This document shows positions 7,276 through 15,462 of a DNA stretch of 64,000 bases, piece by piece (position 1 is the first letter of the stretch; every line of letters begins with the position of its first letter). The stretch spans positions 430,001 through 494,000 of the forward strand of contig NZ_CP059322.2 in NCBI RefSeq assembly GCF_013694245.2. Direction: 5' to 3'. Source of the DNA: Micromonospora ferruginea. GTDB taxonomy: Bacteria > Actinomycetota > Actinomycetes > Mycobacteriales > Micromonosporaceae. The position numbers were made by a program, and so were the translations under genes. Below the pieces are notes generated by a model, which ran no database searches, was not told the origin of the DNA, and saw nothing but the letters and a program-made list of their open reading frames with translations.

Positions 7276-8314
7276 GGTCGATCATGAGGTTGGCGGCAGT
7301 TGTCGATCTCTGAACTGCCGCCAACTTCATGATCGACCGCGCGGGGCGCGGGGCGCGGGGGCGGGGCGCGGGGCGCGGGGCGGGGTCAGCGGACGGCGGG
7401 GAGACCGTGAGGGTGGCGGTGGTGGTGTTCAGGACCGCTTGGGTGTTCACCGGGACGGTGAGCTGGTGGGGGCCGTGGCCGATGGGCAGGCCGCCGAGGA
7501 CCGGGACACCCAGGTCGCCCAGGCGGTCGGTGAGCACGTCGACGATCGTGGTGTCCCAGCCGTCGGCGCACTCGGTGAACTGGCCCACCGCCACCCCGGC
7601 GAGCCCGGCCAGCGCGCCGCACCGGCGCAGGTGGGTCAGCATCCGGTCGACCTTGTACGGCGGCTCCTGCACCTCCTCCACCAGCAGGATCGCGCCGGTG
7701 AGATCAGGCATGTCCGGGGTGCCGACCGACGCGGTGATCAGGCACAGGTTGCCGCCGATCAACCGGCCCTCGGCCCGCCCGGGCACCCGCACCGGGTACG
7801 TCTCCTCCGTCTCGACCGCCGCCACCGTCACCGGTTCGGTGGTCATCAGCGCGGCGTGCAGCGACTCCGCCGAGCGGATCGGGGTGCGCTCGTCCCGCCA
7901 GGCGGCGCCGGGGCCGTGCACCCCGGCCAGCCGGGTGCCCCGCCAGAGCGCGAACTGCAACGCGGTGATGTCGGAGAAGCCGGCCACCACCTTCGGGTCG
8001 CGGCGTACCGCCGCCATGTCGATCAGGTCGACCACCCGCTGCGCGCCGTAGCCACCCCGGGTGCAGATCACGCCCCGGATCTCCGGGTCGGCGAACGCCG
8101 CGTTCAGGTCCGCGGCCCGCAGCGCGTCGTCGCCGGCCAGGTAACCCCGCCGGGCGTACGCGTTCGGCGCGGGCACCGGCCGCAGGCCCCAGCCGGTGAG
8201 CAGCTCGATGCCGCGGGCCACCCGCTCGGGACGGGTCGGGCCGGACGGCGACACCAGCATGACCGCGTCGTCGGGACGCAGGGCCGGTGGGCGCAGGCAG
8301 TCGTCGGTGGGCAC
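7262..8314 (-). CDS. S66-family LD-carboxypeptidase (muropeptide recycling)
   Basis: This 350-residue protein matches peptidase family S66, which trims D-Ala from tetrapeptide muropeptides or acts on related substrates such as microcin C. Visible elements are VSPSGP near the start, RGGYGAQRVVDLID, the nucleophile segment GFSDITALQ, HGPG, the glutamate segment VEEVQEPPYKVDRMLTHL, and PIGHGPHQ with the catalytic His. The GTG start at 8314 lies seven bases after a TAGGCT -10 box, so translation is probably leaderless. The C-terminal 48 residues are atypical: an Ala/Pro/Arg stretch, then about 20 residues read from a 26-bp palindrome (7276-7338). The stop lies beyond it, inside the convergent vgb gene. 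Confidence 0.85.
   Translation of the reverse strand: MPTDDCLRPPALRPDDAVMLVSPSGPTRPERVARGIELLTGWGLRPVPAPNAYARRGYLAGDDALRAADLNAAFADPEIRGVICTRGGYGAQRVVDLIDMAAVRRDPKVVAGFSDITALQFALWRGTRLAGVHGPGAAWRDERTPIRSAESLHAALMTTEPVTVAAVETEETYPVRVPGRAEGRLIGGNLCLITASVGTPDMPDLTGAILLVEEVQEPPYKVDRMLTHLRRCGALAGLAGVAVGQFTECADGWDTTIVDVLTDRLGDLGVPVLGGLPIGHGPHQLTVPVNTQAVLNTTTATLTVSPPSADPAPRPAPRPRAPRPARSIMKLAAVQRSTTAANLMIDLSAG
7276..7338. repeat. 26-bp palindrome between vgb and the S66 gene, likely bidirectional terminator
   Basis: 7276-7301 pairs with 7313-7338 along all 26 positions with a single G-T pair; the loop is 11 bases. It starts immediately after the vgb stop. It is read through as codons by the opposite S66 gene. 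The core ATCATGAAGTTGGCGGCA looks like a dispersed element of these genomes; that is recalled, and only one copy is in this window. Confidence 0.75.
7339..7386. repeat. GCGGGGC low-complexity tract
   Basis: A run of short GCGGGG(C/G) units next to the palindrome. In the leftward reading it encodes the Pro/Arg/Ala stretch RPAPRPRAPRPAR of the S66 protein tail. It looks like slippage-generated sequence. Confidence 0.7.
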
Positions 8315-8321
8315 GACCGCG

Positions 8322-8373
8322 AGCCTAGTGCGGCCGAGCCGGACCGCCCCCGCGCGGGCGTACCGGCTAGCCT
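8322..8373. promoter_or_regulatory. Divergent pair of leaderless promoters
   Basis: TAGCCT (8368-8373) lies exactly seven bases before the GTG of the rightward glutamine amidotransferase gene. On the other strand TAGGCT (8327 to 8322) lies exactly seven bases before the GTG of the S66 gene. Neither start has a Shine-Dalgarno sequence. The arrangement predicts transcription starting at or next to both start codons. Confidence 0.7.
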
Positions 8374-8380
8374 CGACGTC

Positions 8381-9151
8381 GTGGCGACCGCGCTGGTGAT
8401 CGAGAACGACCCGACCGACGACCTCCGCCGCCTGGGGGAGTGGCTCACCGAAGGGGGCCTGGAACTGCGCGTCCTGCGCCCGCACGCGGGCGACGCGCTC
8501 CCCGCCGACCTGACCGGGTACGCCGCACTGGTGGTGCTCGGCGGCGACCAGCAGGCCTACCCGCTGGCCGACGACAGCCCCGGCGCGCCCTGGTTCCCGG
8601 CGCTGGAGGGGCTGCTGCGCAAGGCGGTCCGGCACCGGGTGCCCACGCTGGCGATCTGCCTGGGCGCGCAACTGCTCGCCACCGCGCACGCCGGTCGGGT
8701 CGAGCGCAGCCCGTCCGGGCCGGAGGTCGGGCCCACCGTGGTGGGCCGGCGCGACGCCGCCGAGACCGACCCGCTGTTCCGCTATGTGCCGCTGATGCCC
8801 GACGTGCTCCAGTGGCACGCCGACGAGATCACCGAACTGCCGCACGGCGCGACGCTGCTCGCCGCGTCCACCCGCTACCCGCACCAGGCGTTCCGCCTCG
8901 GCGACCGGGCCTGGGGGCTGCAGTTCCACATCGAGTGCGACACCGCGATGATCGCCGAGTGGTCCCGCGACTCGGCCACGCTGGCCGACCTGGGCTACGA
9001 CCCGGAGCTGGTGGTGGCCGCCTGCGACCGGGCGATGGCGGACGTCGAGGAGGCGTGGCAACCGTTCGCGATCCGGTTCGCCGCGCTCGCGCTCGGCGAA
9101 CTCGGCGACGACGACAGCCCGCGCCGCACCCTGCCGCTGCTCGGGGCGTGA
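8381..9151 (+). CDS. Class I glutamine amidotransferase-like protein
   Basis: This 256-residue protein has the GATase-1 fold: LVVLGGDQQAYPL, then the nucleophile elbow LAICLGAQLLA with the catalytic Cys, and LQFHIECD with the catalytic His followed by Glu two residues on. The triad Cys-His-Glu is complete. The type resembles stand-alone GMP-synthase-like amidotransferases that act on amino-acid or gamma-glutamyl substrates. The GTG start is leaderless, seven bases after TAGCCT. It is followed after one base by glnE, so the two are almost certainly co-transcribed. That link to glutamine metabolism is suggestive but the substrate is unknown. Confidence 0.82.
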   Translation: MATALVIENDPTDDLRRLGEWLTEGGLELRVLRPHAGDALPADLTGYAALVVLGGDQQAYPLADDSPGAPWFPALEGLLRKAVRHRVPTLAICLGAQLLATAHAGRVERSPSGPEVGPTVVGRRDAAETDPLFRYVPLMPDVLQWHADEITELPHGATLLAASTRYPHQAFRLGDRAWGLQFHIECDTAMIAEWSRDSATLADLGYDPELVVAACDRAMADVEEAWQPFAIRFAALALGELGDDDSPRRTLPLLGA

Positions 9152-9152
9152 G

Positions 9153-12100
9153 GTGACCCGGCCGGCTCGCGGGCGCCTCGCCCGCTACGGCTTCGCCGAG
9201 GGCGACGGCGCCACCCGCGCCGCCGACCTGCTCGGCCCGGACGGGCTCGGCCTGTGGCGCCCGGAGACGCAGGAACCGGCCGACGACCGGGCCGCGGAGC
9301 TGCTCACCGCGCTGTCCCGGGCCGCCGACCCGGACCTGGCGCTGCGCCAACTGCACCGGCTGGTCGAGTCGGAGCGCCGCACCGGGGACGAGGTGGCGAT
9401 CCGCGACGCGCTGGCCACCGATCCGGGGCTGCGTCGCCGGCTGGTCGCGGTGCTCGGCGCCTCCTCGGCGCTCGGCGACCACCTGGTCGCCAACGCCGGG
9501 CAGTGGGCGGTGCTGGCCACCGAGCCGGACGGGCTCGCCCCGACCGCCGACGGCCGGCTTGACCTGGCCGCCGCCGCCAAGCTGACCGCCGTCACCGGCG
9601 CGGTCCCGCTGCTGCGGCAGGCGTACCGCTTGGCGCTGCTGCGGATCGCGGCGGCCGACCTGACCGGCGGGCGCGGCCTGGAGCAGACCATGGCCGCGCT
9701 CTCCGGGCTGGCCGACGCGACGCTGGCCGCCGCCTACGACATCGCCGTCGACGAGCTGCCCGAGGGCACCGCCGCGCCCCGGCTGGCGGTGGTGGCGATG
9801 GGCAAGTGCGGGGGCGGCGAACTCAACTACGTCTCCGACGTCGACGTCATCTTCGTCGCCGCCGGCGACGACGACCTGACCGCCGCCACCCAGGTCGCCG
9901 CCCGGCTGATCGGGATCTGCGGGCTGGTCGCCTGGCCGGTCGACGCCGCGCTGCGCCCGGAGGGCAACCGGGGTCCGCTGGTCCGCACGCTCGCCAGCCA
10001 CCTGGCCTACTACAAGCGCTGGGCCCGCACCTGGGAGTTCCAGGCGCTGCTCAAGGCCCGGCCGGCGGCCGGCGACCTGGAGCTGGCCCGGGAGTGGGTC
10101 GAGGCGCTCGCCCCGCTGGTGTGGACCGCCGCCGAGCGGCCGGAGGCGGTCTCCGACGTCCGGTCCATGCGCCGCAAGATCCTCGACAATGTGCCGCCGA
10201 AGGAGCTGGAACGCGAGATCAAGCGCGGCCCGGGCGGGCTGCGCGACATCGAGTTCGCCGTCCAACTCCTCCAGCTCGTGCACGGCCGCGGCGACGAGTC
10301 GCTGCGCGTACCCGGCACCATCCCGGCCCTGCGCGCCCTGGTCGCCGGCGGCTACGTCGGGCGCGCCGACGGCGAGGCGCTGCTGCGCGGCTACCGCTTC
10401 CTGCGCGCCGTCGAGCACCGGCTCCAGCTCCAGGGCCTGCGCCGCACCCACACCGTGCCGACCGAGCCGGCCGCGCTGCGCTGGCTCGCCGCCGCGCTCG
10501 GCTACGCGGCCACCCCCGGCCGCAGCGCCGTCGAGGAGTTCCGCGCCGAGTGGGTCATCCACGCCGCCGAGGTACGCCGGCTGCACGCCAAACTGCTCTA
10601 CCGGCCGCTGCTGGAGTCGGTCGCCCGGGTGCCGGCCGAAGGGCTGCGGCTCACGCCCGAGGCGGCCCGGCACCGGCTGGAGGTGCTCGGCTTCGCCGAC
10701 CCGGCCGGGGCGCTGCGGCACCTGCAGGCGCTCACCGGCGGCGTCAGCCGCACCGCCGCGATCCAGCGCACGTTGCTGCCGGTGCTGCTGGACGAGTTCG
10801 CCGACGCGCCCGAGCCGGACCGGGGGCTGCTCAACTACCGGCAGGTCTCCGACAAGCTCGGCAGCACCCCGTGGTACCTGCGCCTGCTGCGCGACTCCGG
10901 CCCGGTGGCCCGCCGGCTGGCCCGGGTGCTCTCCTCCTCCCGGTACGCCGCCGACCTGCTCGCCCGCGAGCCGGAGGCGCTGCGGCTGCTGGCCGAGGAC
11001 AGCGAACTGACCCCCCGCCCCCGGGAGACGCTCGTCGAGGGCTTCGCCGCCGCCGCGGCCCGGCACGACGACCCGGTCGAGGCGACCCGGGCGGTCCGCG
11101 CGCTGCGCCGCCGCGAGCTGGTCCGGATCGCCGCCGCCGACGTGCTCAGCCGGGCCGGGTCGCTCGCCCCGCTCACCGCGCGCCCGGTCGGCGGCGGGGA
11201 ACGCCGGCCCACCGTGGTGGACGTGACCGCGGTCGGCGCCGCGCTGTCCCACGTCACCGACGCCACCCTGGCCGCCGCGCTGCGCGCCGCCCGGGCCGCC
11301 CAGCCCGGCCCGCCGGGGCTGCGCTTCGCGGTGATCGGCATGGGCCGCCTCGGCGGGTACGAGTCCAACTACCTCTCCGACGCCGACGTGCTGTTCGTCT
11401 ACGACCCGCCGGCCGGGGTGGAGGAGAGCACGGCCAGCGCCGCCGCGCACGCGATCGCCGAGGAACTGCGCCGGCTGCTCTCCGCGCCCGCCCCCGACCC
11501 GCCGCTCGGCGTCGACGCCGACCTGCGCCCGGAGGGCCGGCAGGGCCCGCTGGTGCGCAGCCTCGCCGCGTACGCGCAGTACTACGCGCGCTGGTCGCGG
11601 GTGTGGGAGGCGCAGGCGCTGCTGCGCGCCCGGTTCGTCTGCGGTGACGCCGAGCTGGGCGCCGAGTTCGAGGCGATGATCGAGCCGGTGCGCTACCCGG
11701 CCGGCGGGCTGACCCGCGAGCAGGTGGTGGAGATCCGGCGGATCAAGGCGCGGGTGGAGACCGAGCGGCTGCCCCGGGGCGCCGACCCGGCCACCCACAC
11801 CAAGCTGGGCCGGGGCGGCCTGGCCGACGTCGAGTGGGCGGTGCAGTTGCTCCAGCTCCGGCACGCCGGCGAGCTGCCCGCGCTGCGCGGCACCCGTACC
11901 CTCGACGCGCTGGCGGCGGCCCGCGACGCCGGCCTGCTCGACGGCGCGGAGGCGGCCGAGCTGGCCGCCGGCTGGACGCTCGCCGCCCAGGTCCGCGACG
12001 CGTTGATGCTGGTGCGGGGCCGGGCCGGCGACCAGTTGCCCCGGCACGGGGTGGAGCTGGCCGGGGTGGTGCGCCTGCTCGGCCGCGAGGACCCGGGCGA

Positions 12101-12176
12101 GTTCCTCGACGAGTACCTGCGCACCGGCCGTCACTCCCGCACCGTGGTCCAGCACATCCTCGAAGCCCCCCTGTAA
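9153..12176 (+). CDS. glnE: Bifunctional glutamine synthetase adenylyltransferase/deadenylyltransferase
   Basis: This 1007-residue enzyme adds AMP to, or removes it from, a tyrosine of glutamine synthetase to switch it off or on with nitrogen status. It has the duplicated GlnE layout. The first nucleotidyltransferase motif is GKCGGGELNYVSDVDVIFV near residue 217, the second GMGRLGGYESNYLSDADVLFVY near 729, each followed by RPEGxxGPLVR, KRWAxxWExQALLKAR and the helical GlnD-PII-uridylyltransferase-like segment (GPGGLRDIEFAVQLLQLVHG and GRGGLADVEWAVQLLQLRH). The GTG start follows the amidotransferase stop by one base. The target glnA is 4.8 kb away with Tyr402 in the LYDLPPE context. The TAA stop is also the first three bases of a dispersed palindrome. 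Confidence 0.95.
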   Translation: MTRPARGRLARYGFAEGDGATRAADLLGPDGLGLWRPETQEPADDRAAELLTALSRAADPDLALRQLHRLVESERRTGDEVAIRDALATDPGLRRRLVAVLGASSALGDHLVANAGQWAVLATEPDGLAPTADGRLDLAAAAKLTAVTGAVPLLRQAYRLALLRIAAADLTGGRGLEQTMAALSGLADATLAAAYDIAVDELPEGTAAPRLAVVAMGKCGGGELNYVSDVDVIFVAAGDDDLTAATQVAARLIGICGLVAWPVDAALRPEGNRGPLVRTLASHLAYYKRWARTWEFQALLKARPAAGDLELAREWVEALAPLVWTAAERPEAVSDVRSMRRKILDNVPPKELEREIKRGPGGLRDIEFAVQLLQLVHGRGDESLRVPGTIPALRALVAGGYVGRADGEALLRGYRFLRAVEHRLQLQGLRRTHTVPTEPAALRWLAAALGYAATPGRSAVEEFRAEWVIHAAEVRRLHAKLLYRPLLESVARVPAEGLRLTPEAARHRLEVLGFADPAGALRHLQALTGGVSRTAAIQRTLLPVLLDEFADAPEPDRGLLNYRQVSDKLGSTPWYLRLLRDSGPVARRLARVLSSSRYAADLLAREPEALRLLAEDSELTPRPRETLVEGFAAAAARHDDPVEATRAVRALRRRELVRIAAADVLSRAGSLAPLTARPVGGGERRPTVVDVTAVGAALSHVTDATLAAALRAARAAQPGPPGLRFAVIGMGRLGGYESNYLSDADVLFVYDPPAGVEESTASAAAHAIAEELRRLLSAPAPDPPLGVDADLRPEGRQGPLVRSLAAYAQYYARWSRVWEAQALLRARFVCGDAELGAEFEAMIEPVRYPAGGLTREQVVEIRRIKARVETERLPRGADPATHTKLGRGGLADVEWAVQLLQLRHAGELPALRGTRTLDALAAARDAGLLDGAEAAELAAGWTLAAQVRDALMLVRGRAGDQLPRHGVELAGVVRLLGREDPGEFLDEYLRTGRHSRTVVQHILEAPL

Positions 12177-12228
12177 GGCGGGGCCCCCGGTTAACGCATC
12201 CGGTATAGCAGGGGCCCCCGCTTAACAC
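12174..12228. repeat. GGGGCCCC dispersed palindrome, copy 2
   Basis: Starts TAAGGCGGGGCCCCC, core TTAACGCATCCGGTATAGCA, ends GGGGCCCCCGCTTAACAC. The stem is slightly imperfect compared with copies 3 and 4. The first TAA is the stop codon of glnE. It probably works as the terminator between convergent glnE and the next leftward gene. Confidence 0.8.
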
Positions 12229-12240
12229 CGCCGCCGGCGG

Positions 12241-14001
12241 TCAACTGGTGAGGGTGTAGGTGCCGGGGCGGGGGACCGTCACGGTGAGCCAGTCGCCGTC
12301 GGGAGCGAGCGTCGCCCCGCCGGTGACGGTGAGCCAGCGGTCGTGGCGGACCCGGACCGGGACCGGACCGGCGGCGGGGGCGCGGAACGTGACCGAGGCG
12401 CCGTCCTGCCGGACCAGCTCGGCGGGCGCGCCGACCAGCGGGGTGGGGTCGGTGACCGCGTACAGCCGCCAGTGCCGGTCCGACCAGACCTCGGTCAGGT
12501 ACGGCTGGCCGGCGGTCACCAGCTCCGCCTCCGGCCGCCCGACCCAGGACAGCTCGACGTCCGGTACGGCGACGTACTGCACCGCGTTGTCGGCCAGCCA
12601 GGCCCGGTAGCTGTCGGCGGTCAGCGGGACGCCGGTGCCGGAGGCGCCCGGCACGGTGGTGAAGAACAGCGGATTGCGGTCGATGTCGGCCTGCCGCAGC
12701 CAGCCCCGGGCCAGCGGCACCTCGCCGAGGCGGGCGGCCTCCCAGTAGTTGCGGGTCGGCGGCACCTCCACCCGCCCGGTGAGCCCGCGCCGGGCCAGCT
12801 CCGCGCGCAGCGGCGCGAAGTACGCCGGGTCGGCCGTCGGATCCCCGGCGCTGCGCAGGTCGGCGCCGACCACCGGCGGCTGCCACCAGCAGACCACCGC
12901 CAGCAGCGCGGCCAACCCGACCGCCCCGGCGCCGCGTGGCAGGCCGCGCCCGAGAGGTGTACGGCCGGCGAGCGCGCGGGGGAGCGTCGCGGCGGCGGCC
13001 AGCACCGGCAGCGCGAACATCACCACCAGGCGGGTGGCGTTCAACCCGACCGGGGTGGGCAGCAGCGCCGCCGCCAGCACCCCGGCCGCGGAGAGCAGCG
13101 CGCCCACCCGCACCGGCCGGTACGTCACCAGCGCCGCCACCAGCAGGCTGGTCACCACGGCGTGCACCGTGTCGGCCCGGCTGATGTTCATCCAGCCGCC
13201 CTCGCCGAACAGCAGCCCGGTCACCGCGAGCGGCGCGGCGGCCGGCACGGCGAGCAGCAGGCCGTCGGACCACCGGCGGGTGAGCAGCAGCGCGACGCCG
13301 GCGAGCCCGACGAACAGCCCGGCCACCGGACTGGTCGCCGAGGCGAACAGCGCGGCCACGCCGACGGCCCCGGCGCGCAGCAGGCCAAGCCAGCGGGCCG
13401 CTTCGGCGGGTGCCGGACCGGCCCAGCGGGCCGCTTCGGCGGGTGTCGGACCGGTCGAGTCGGCCGCTTCGGCGGGCCGCGAGCCGGGCGACGGACCGGT
13501 CGAGTCGGCCGCTTCGGCGGGGCGCGAGCCGGGCGACGGACCGGTCGGATGGGCGGTCCGGGACCGCGTCGAGGCGGTGGGCAGGGTGAGGGCGAGCAGC
13601 GCGGCCAGGCCGAACGCGACGCCGAGGGCGTAGGTGACCCGGCCGGAGACCAGGTTGCCGGCGATCGTGGCCACCCCGACCAGGCTGCCCAGCAGTGGGC
13701 GCGGCACCCGCGTCCGCACCAGCAGGGCCGCGAACGCGGTGGCCGAGGCGAGCAGCGCGAGCGCGCCGGTGGGGCGGACCCCGAGCAGCGCCATCAGCGG
13801 CGGGGAGACCAGGCTGTAGCCCCACGGGTGCACCCCGCCGTACCAGCGCAGGTCGACCGGGGCGGAACCGTGCGCGGCGAAGAACCCGGCGCGGGCGACC
13901 TGGGCGGAGAGGTCCGAGCCGGTGGCCGGCAGGATCAGGTAGAGCGTGGCGAGGACGAGCGCGGACACGGCGGACACCGCGACCACCCGAGGACCGCGCA
14001 T
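12241..14001 (-). CDS. Polytopic membrane protein, probable GT-C-type glycosyltransferase
   Basis: This 586-residue protein has an N-terminal anchor followed by a short exposed loop with DLRWYGGVHPWGYS, at least ten hydrophobic helices, and an extracellular C-terminal domain of about 200 residues (NYWEAARLGEVPLARGWLRQ ... DRHWRLYAV ... TVPRPGTYTLTS). The first-loop acidic residue and HPxxYS pattern suit polyprenyl-phosphate-sugar-dependent GT-C transferases. The substrate is unknown. Start ATG 14001 has AGGAGGTG seven bases upstream. Between two helices lies a Pro/Ala/Glu insert made of tandem repeats (13391-13546). It is divergent from two mannosyltransferases, which supports a role in envelope mannan or glycolipid synthesis. 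Confidence 0.7.
   Translation of the reverse strand: MRGPRVVAVSAVSALVLATLYLILPATGSDLSAQVARAGFFAAHGSAPVDLRWYGGVHPWGYSLVSPPLMALLGVRPTGALALLASATAFAALLVRTRVPRPLLGSLVGVATIAGNLVSGRVTYALGVAFGLAALLALTLPTASTRSRTAHPTGPSPGSRPAEAADSTGPSPGSRPAEAADSTGPTPAEAARWAGPAPAEAARWLGLLRAGAVGVAALFASATSPVAGLFVGLAGVALLLTRRWSDGLLLAVPAAAPLAVTGLLFGEGGWMNISRADTVHAVVTSLLVAALVTYRPVRVGALLSAAGVLAAALLPTPVGLNATRLVVMFALPVLAAAATLPRALAGRTPLGRGLPRGAGAVGLAALLAVVCWWQPPVVGADLRSAGDPTADPAYFAPLRAELARRGLTGRVEVPPTRNYWEAARLGEVPLARGWLRQADIDRNPLFFTTVPGASGTGVPLTADSYRAWLADNAVQYVAVPDVELSWVGRPEAELVTAGQPYLTEVWSDRHWRLYAVTDPTPLVGAPAELVRQDGASVTFRAPAAGPVPVRVRHDRWLTVTGGATLAPDGDWLTVTVPRPGTYTLTS
13391..13546. repeat. In-frame tandem repeats inside the membrane protein gene
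   Basis: Two copies of a 45-base unit (encoding TGPSPGSRPAEAADS) adjoin two copies of a 33-base unit (encoding GPxPAEAARWx), all sharing GGCCGCTTCGGCGGG on the plus strand. The units are multiples of three, so copy-number change would only lengthen or shorten a loop between membrane helices. Confidence 0.8.
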
Positions 14002-14037
14002 GCCCACCTCCTGATCGCGAACCACCGTACTGGCAGC

Positions 14038-15450
14038 ATGGTGAACGTGTCTCACCACCTCTCGCGCTGGGTCGGCCTGGCCGGCTCGGCGCTGCTCGCC
14101 GTGGCCGCGTACCTCGGTGGCGCGCTGCCCGACGGTGACCTGCGCCCCACCCCGGTCAGTATCTGGCAGGGCCGGAACGGGCCGCTGACCATCGCCCTGT
14201 GGCTGGCCGGCACCGGGCTGCTGGCCTGGGCGTGGTGGTCGCTCCGCGACCGGGTGCCGTCGACCCGCTGGGCGCTCGTCACGATCGGGCTCTGGCTGCT
14301 GCCGATGCTCGTCGCCCCGCCGCTGGGCAGCCGGGACGTGTACGCGTACGCGTGCCAGGGTGCCAGCTTCTCGGCCGGGATCAACCCGTACGAGCAGGGC
14401 GTGTCGGCGCTGCCGTGCCCGTGGCTGGACACCATCTCGTACATCTGGCGGGACACCCCGGCGCCGTACGGGCCGCTGTTCGTGCTGCTCGCCGGCGCGG
14501 TGGTGAAGGCCACCGGGTCGCTGTGGGGCGCGGTCGCGCTGTTCCGGGTGCTCGCCCTGGCCGGGGTGGCGCTGACCGCGTGGGCGCTGCCGGTGCTGGC
14601 CCGCCGCTGCGGCGTCCCGCCGCGACGGGCGCTCTGGCTGGCGCTGGCCAGCCCGCTGGTCCCGGTGCACCTGGCCTCCGGCGCGCACAACGACGCGATG
14701 ATGGTCGGCCTGCTCGTCGCCGGGCTGGCGGTGGTGGCGGCCCGACCTGGCCGGCGTGGTCCGCTGCTCGCCGGCGGGCTGCTGCTCGGCCTGGCCGCCG
14801 GCGTCAAGGTCACCGCGCTGGTGGTGGTGCCGTTCGCGGCGCTGGCCGCGGTCGTCGGGCCGTACCGGATCCGGACGCTGGTCCGCGACGGCGGGTGGGT
14901 GATCGGCGGCGCGCTGGCGGCGCTGACCGGCGTGACGCTCGTCGCCGGCCTCGGCCTCGGCTTCATCAGCGGGCTGGAGCAGGGCGGCCTGGTGGTGGCC
15001 TGGACCTCGCCGCCGACCGCGGTCGGGCAGACCGTGGGCTACCTGCTGGCGCCGTTCGGGGTGCACGTCGACGCGTTGCCGGCGACCCGGGCGATCGGCA
15101 TGGTGGTGCTGGTCGCGCTGCTGGTCTGGCTCTGGTTCCGGGCGTGGCGGCGGGGCGAGCCGTTCTGGCACGCGGCGCTGGCGCTGGTCGCCACCGTCGG
15201 GCTCTCGCCGCTGTTCCACCCCTGGTACTGGCTGTGGCCGCTGGCCGTGCTGGCCGCCGTCGCGCGCCGGACCGGCTGGTTCTCGGTGGTCACCCTGGTG
15301 TCGGCGTTCCTGGTGCTGGCGGACGGGACCGGCCTGCCGCGCTTCACCAAGATGCCCGGCGCGCCGTTGATGACGCTGTTCGTGATCGTGCTGGTGGTGT
15401 GGTTGGTACGGTCGGCTCGGAAGGAGCGGCAGCCGGTTCCGGTGGAGTGA
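14038..15450 (+). CDS. MptB-type polyprenol-phosphomannose-dependent alpha-1,6-mannosyltransferase (paralog 1)
   Basis: This 470-residue membrane enzyme resembles MptB/MptA of mycobacteria and corynebacteria, which lengthen the alpha-1,6-mannan core of lipomannan using polyprenyl-phosphomannose. Hallmarks are APPLGSRDVYAYACQG in the first large loop with the likely catalytic Asp, INPYEQGV, IWRDTPAPYGPLF, HLASGAHNDAMMVGLL, GLAAGVKVTA, WTSPPTAVGQ, LFHPWYWLWPL and RFTKMPGAPLM. ATG 14038 lacks a good ribosome site. A GTG three bases later lies seven bases after TACTGG, a weak leaderless -10. The next gene encodes a paralog, 12 bases downstream, so they form an operon. Confidence 0.85.
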   Translation: MVNVSHHLSRWVGLAGSALLAVAAYLGGALPDGDLRPTPVSIWQGRNGPLTIALWLAGTGLLAWAWWSLRDRVPSTRWALVTIGLWLLPMLVAPPLGSRDVYAYACQGASFSAGINPYEQGVSALPCPWLDTISYIWRDTPAPYGPLFVLLAGAVVKATGSLWGAVALFRVLALAGVALTAWALPVLARRCGVPPRRALWLALASPLVPVHLASGAHNDAMMVGLLVAGLAVVAARPGRRGPLLAGGLLLGLAAGVKVTALVVVPFAALAAVVGPYRIRTLVRDGGWVIGGALAALTGVTLVAGLGLGFISGLEQGGLVVAWTSPPTAVGQTVGYLLAPFGVHVDALPATRAIGMVVLVALLVWLWFRAWRRGEPFWHAALALVATVGLSPLFHPWYWLWPLAVLAAVARRTGWFSVVTLVSAFLVLADGTGLPRFTKMPGAPLMTLFVIVLVVWLVRSARKERQPVPVE

Positions 15451-15462
15451 GGGAGGGCGTCG

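Noticed and set aside
8829..12155. 1108-codon open frame on the minus strand
   Set aside because: Antisense to glnE; low-complexity translation with no recognisable motif.
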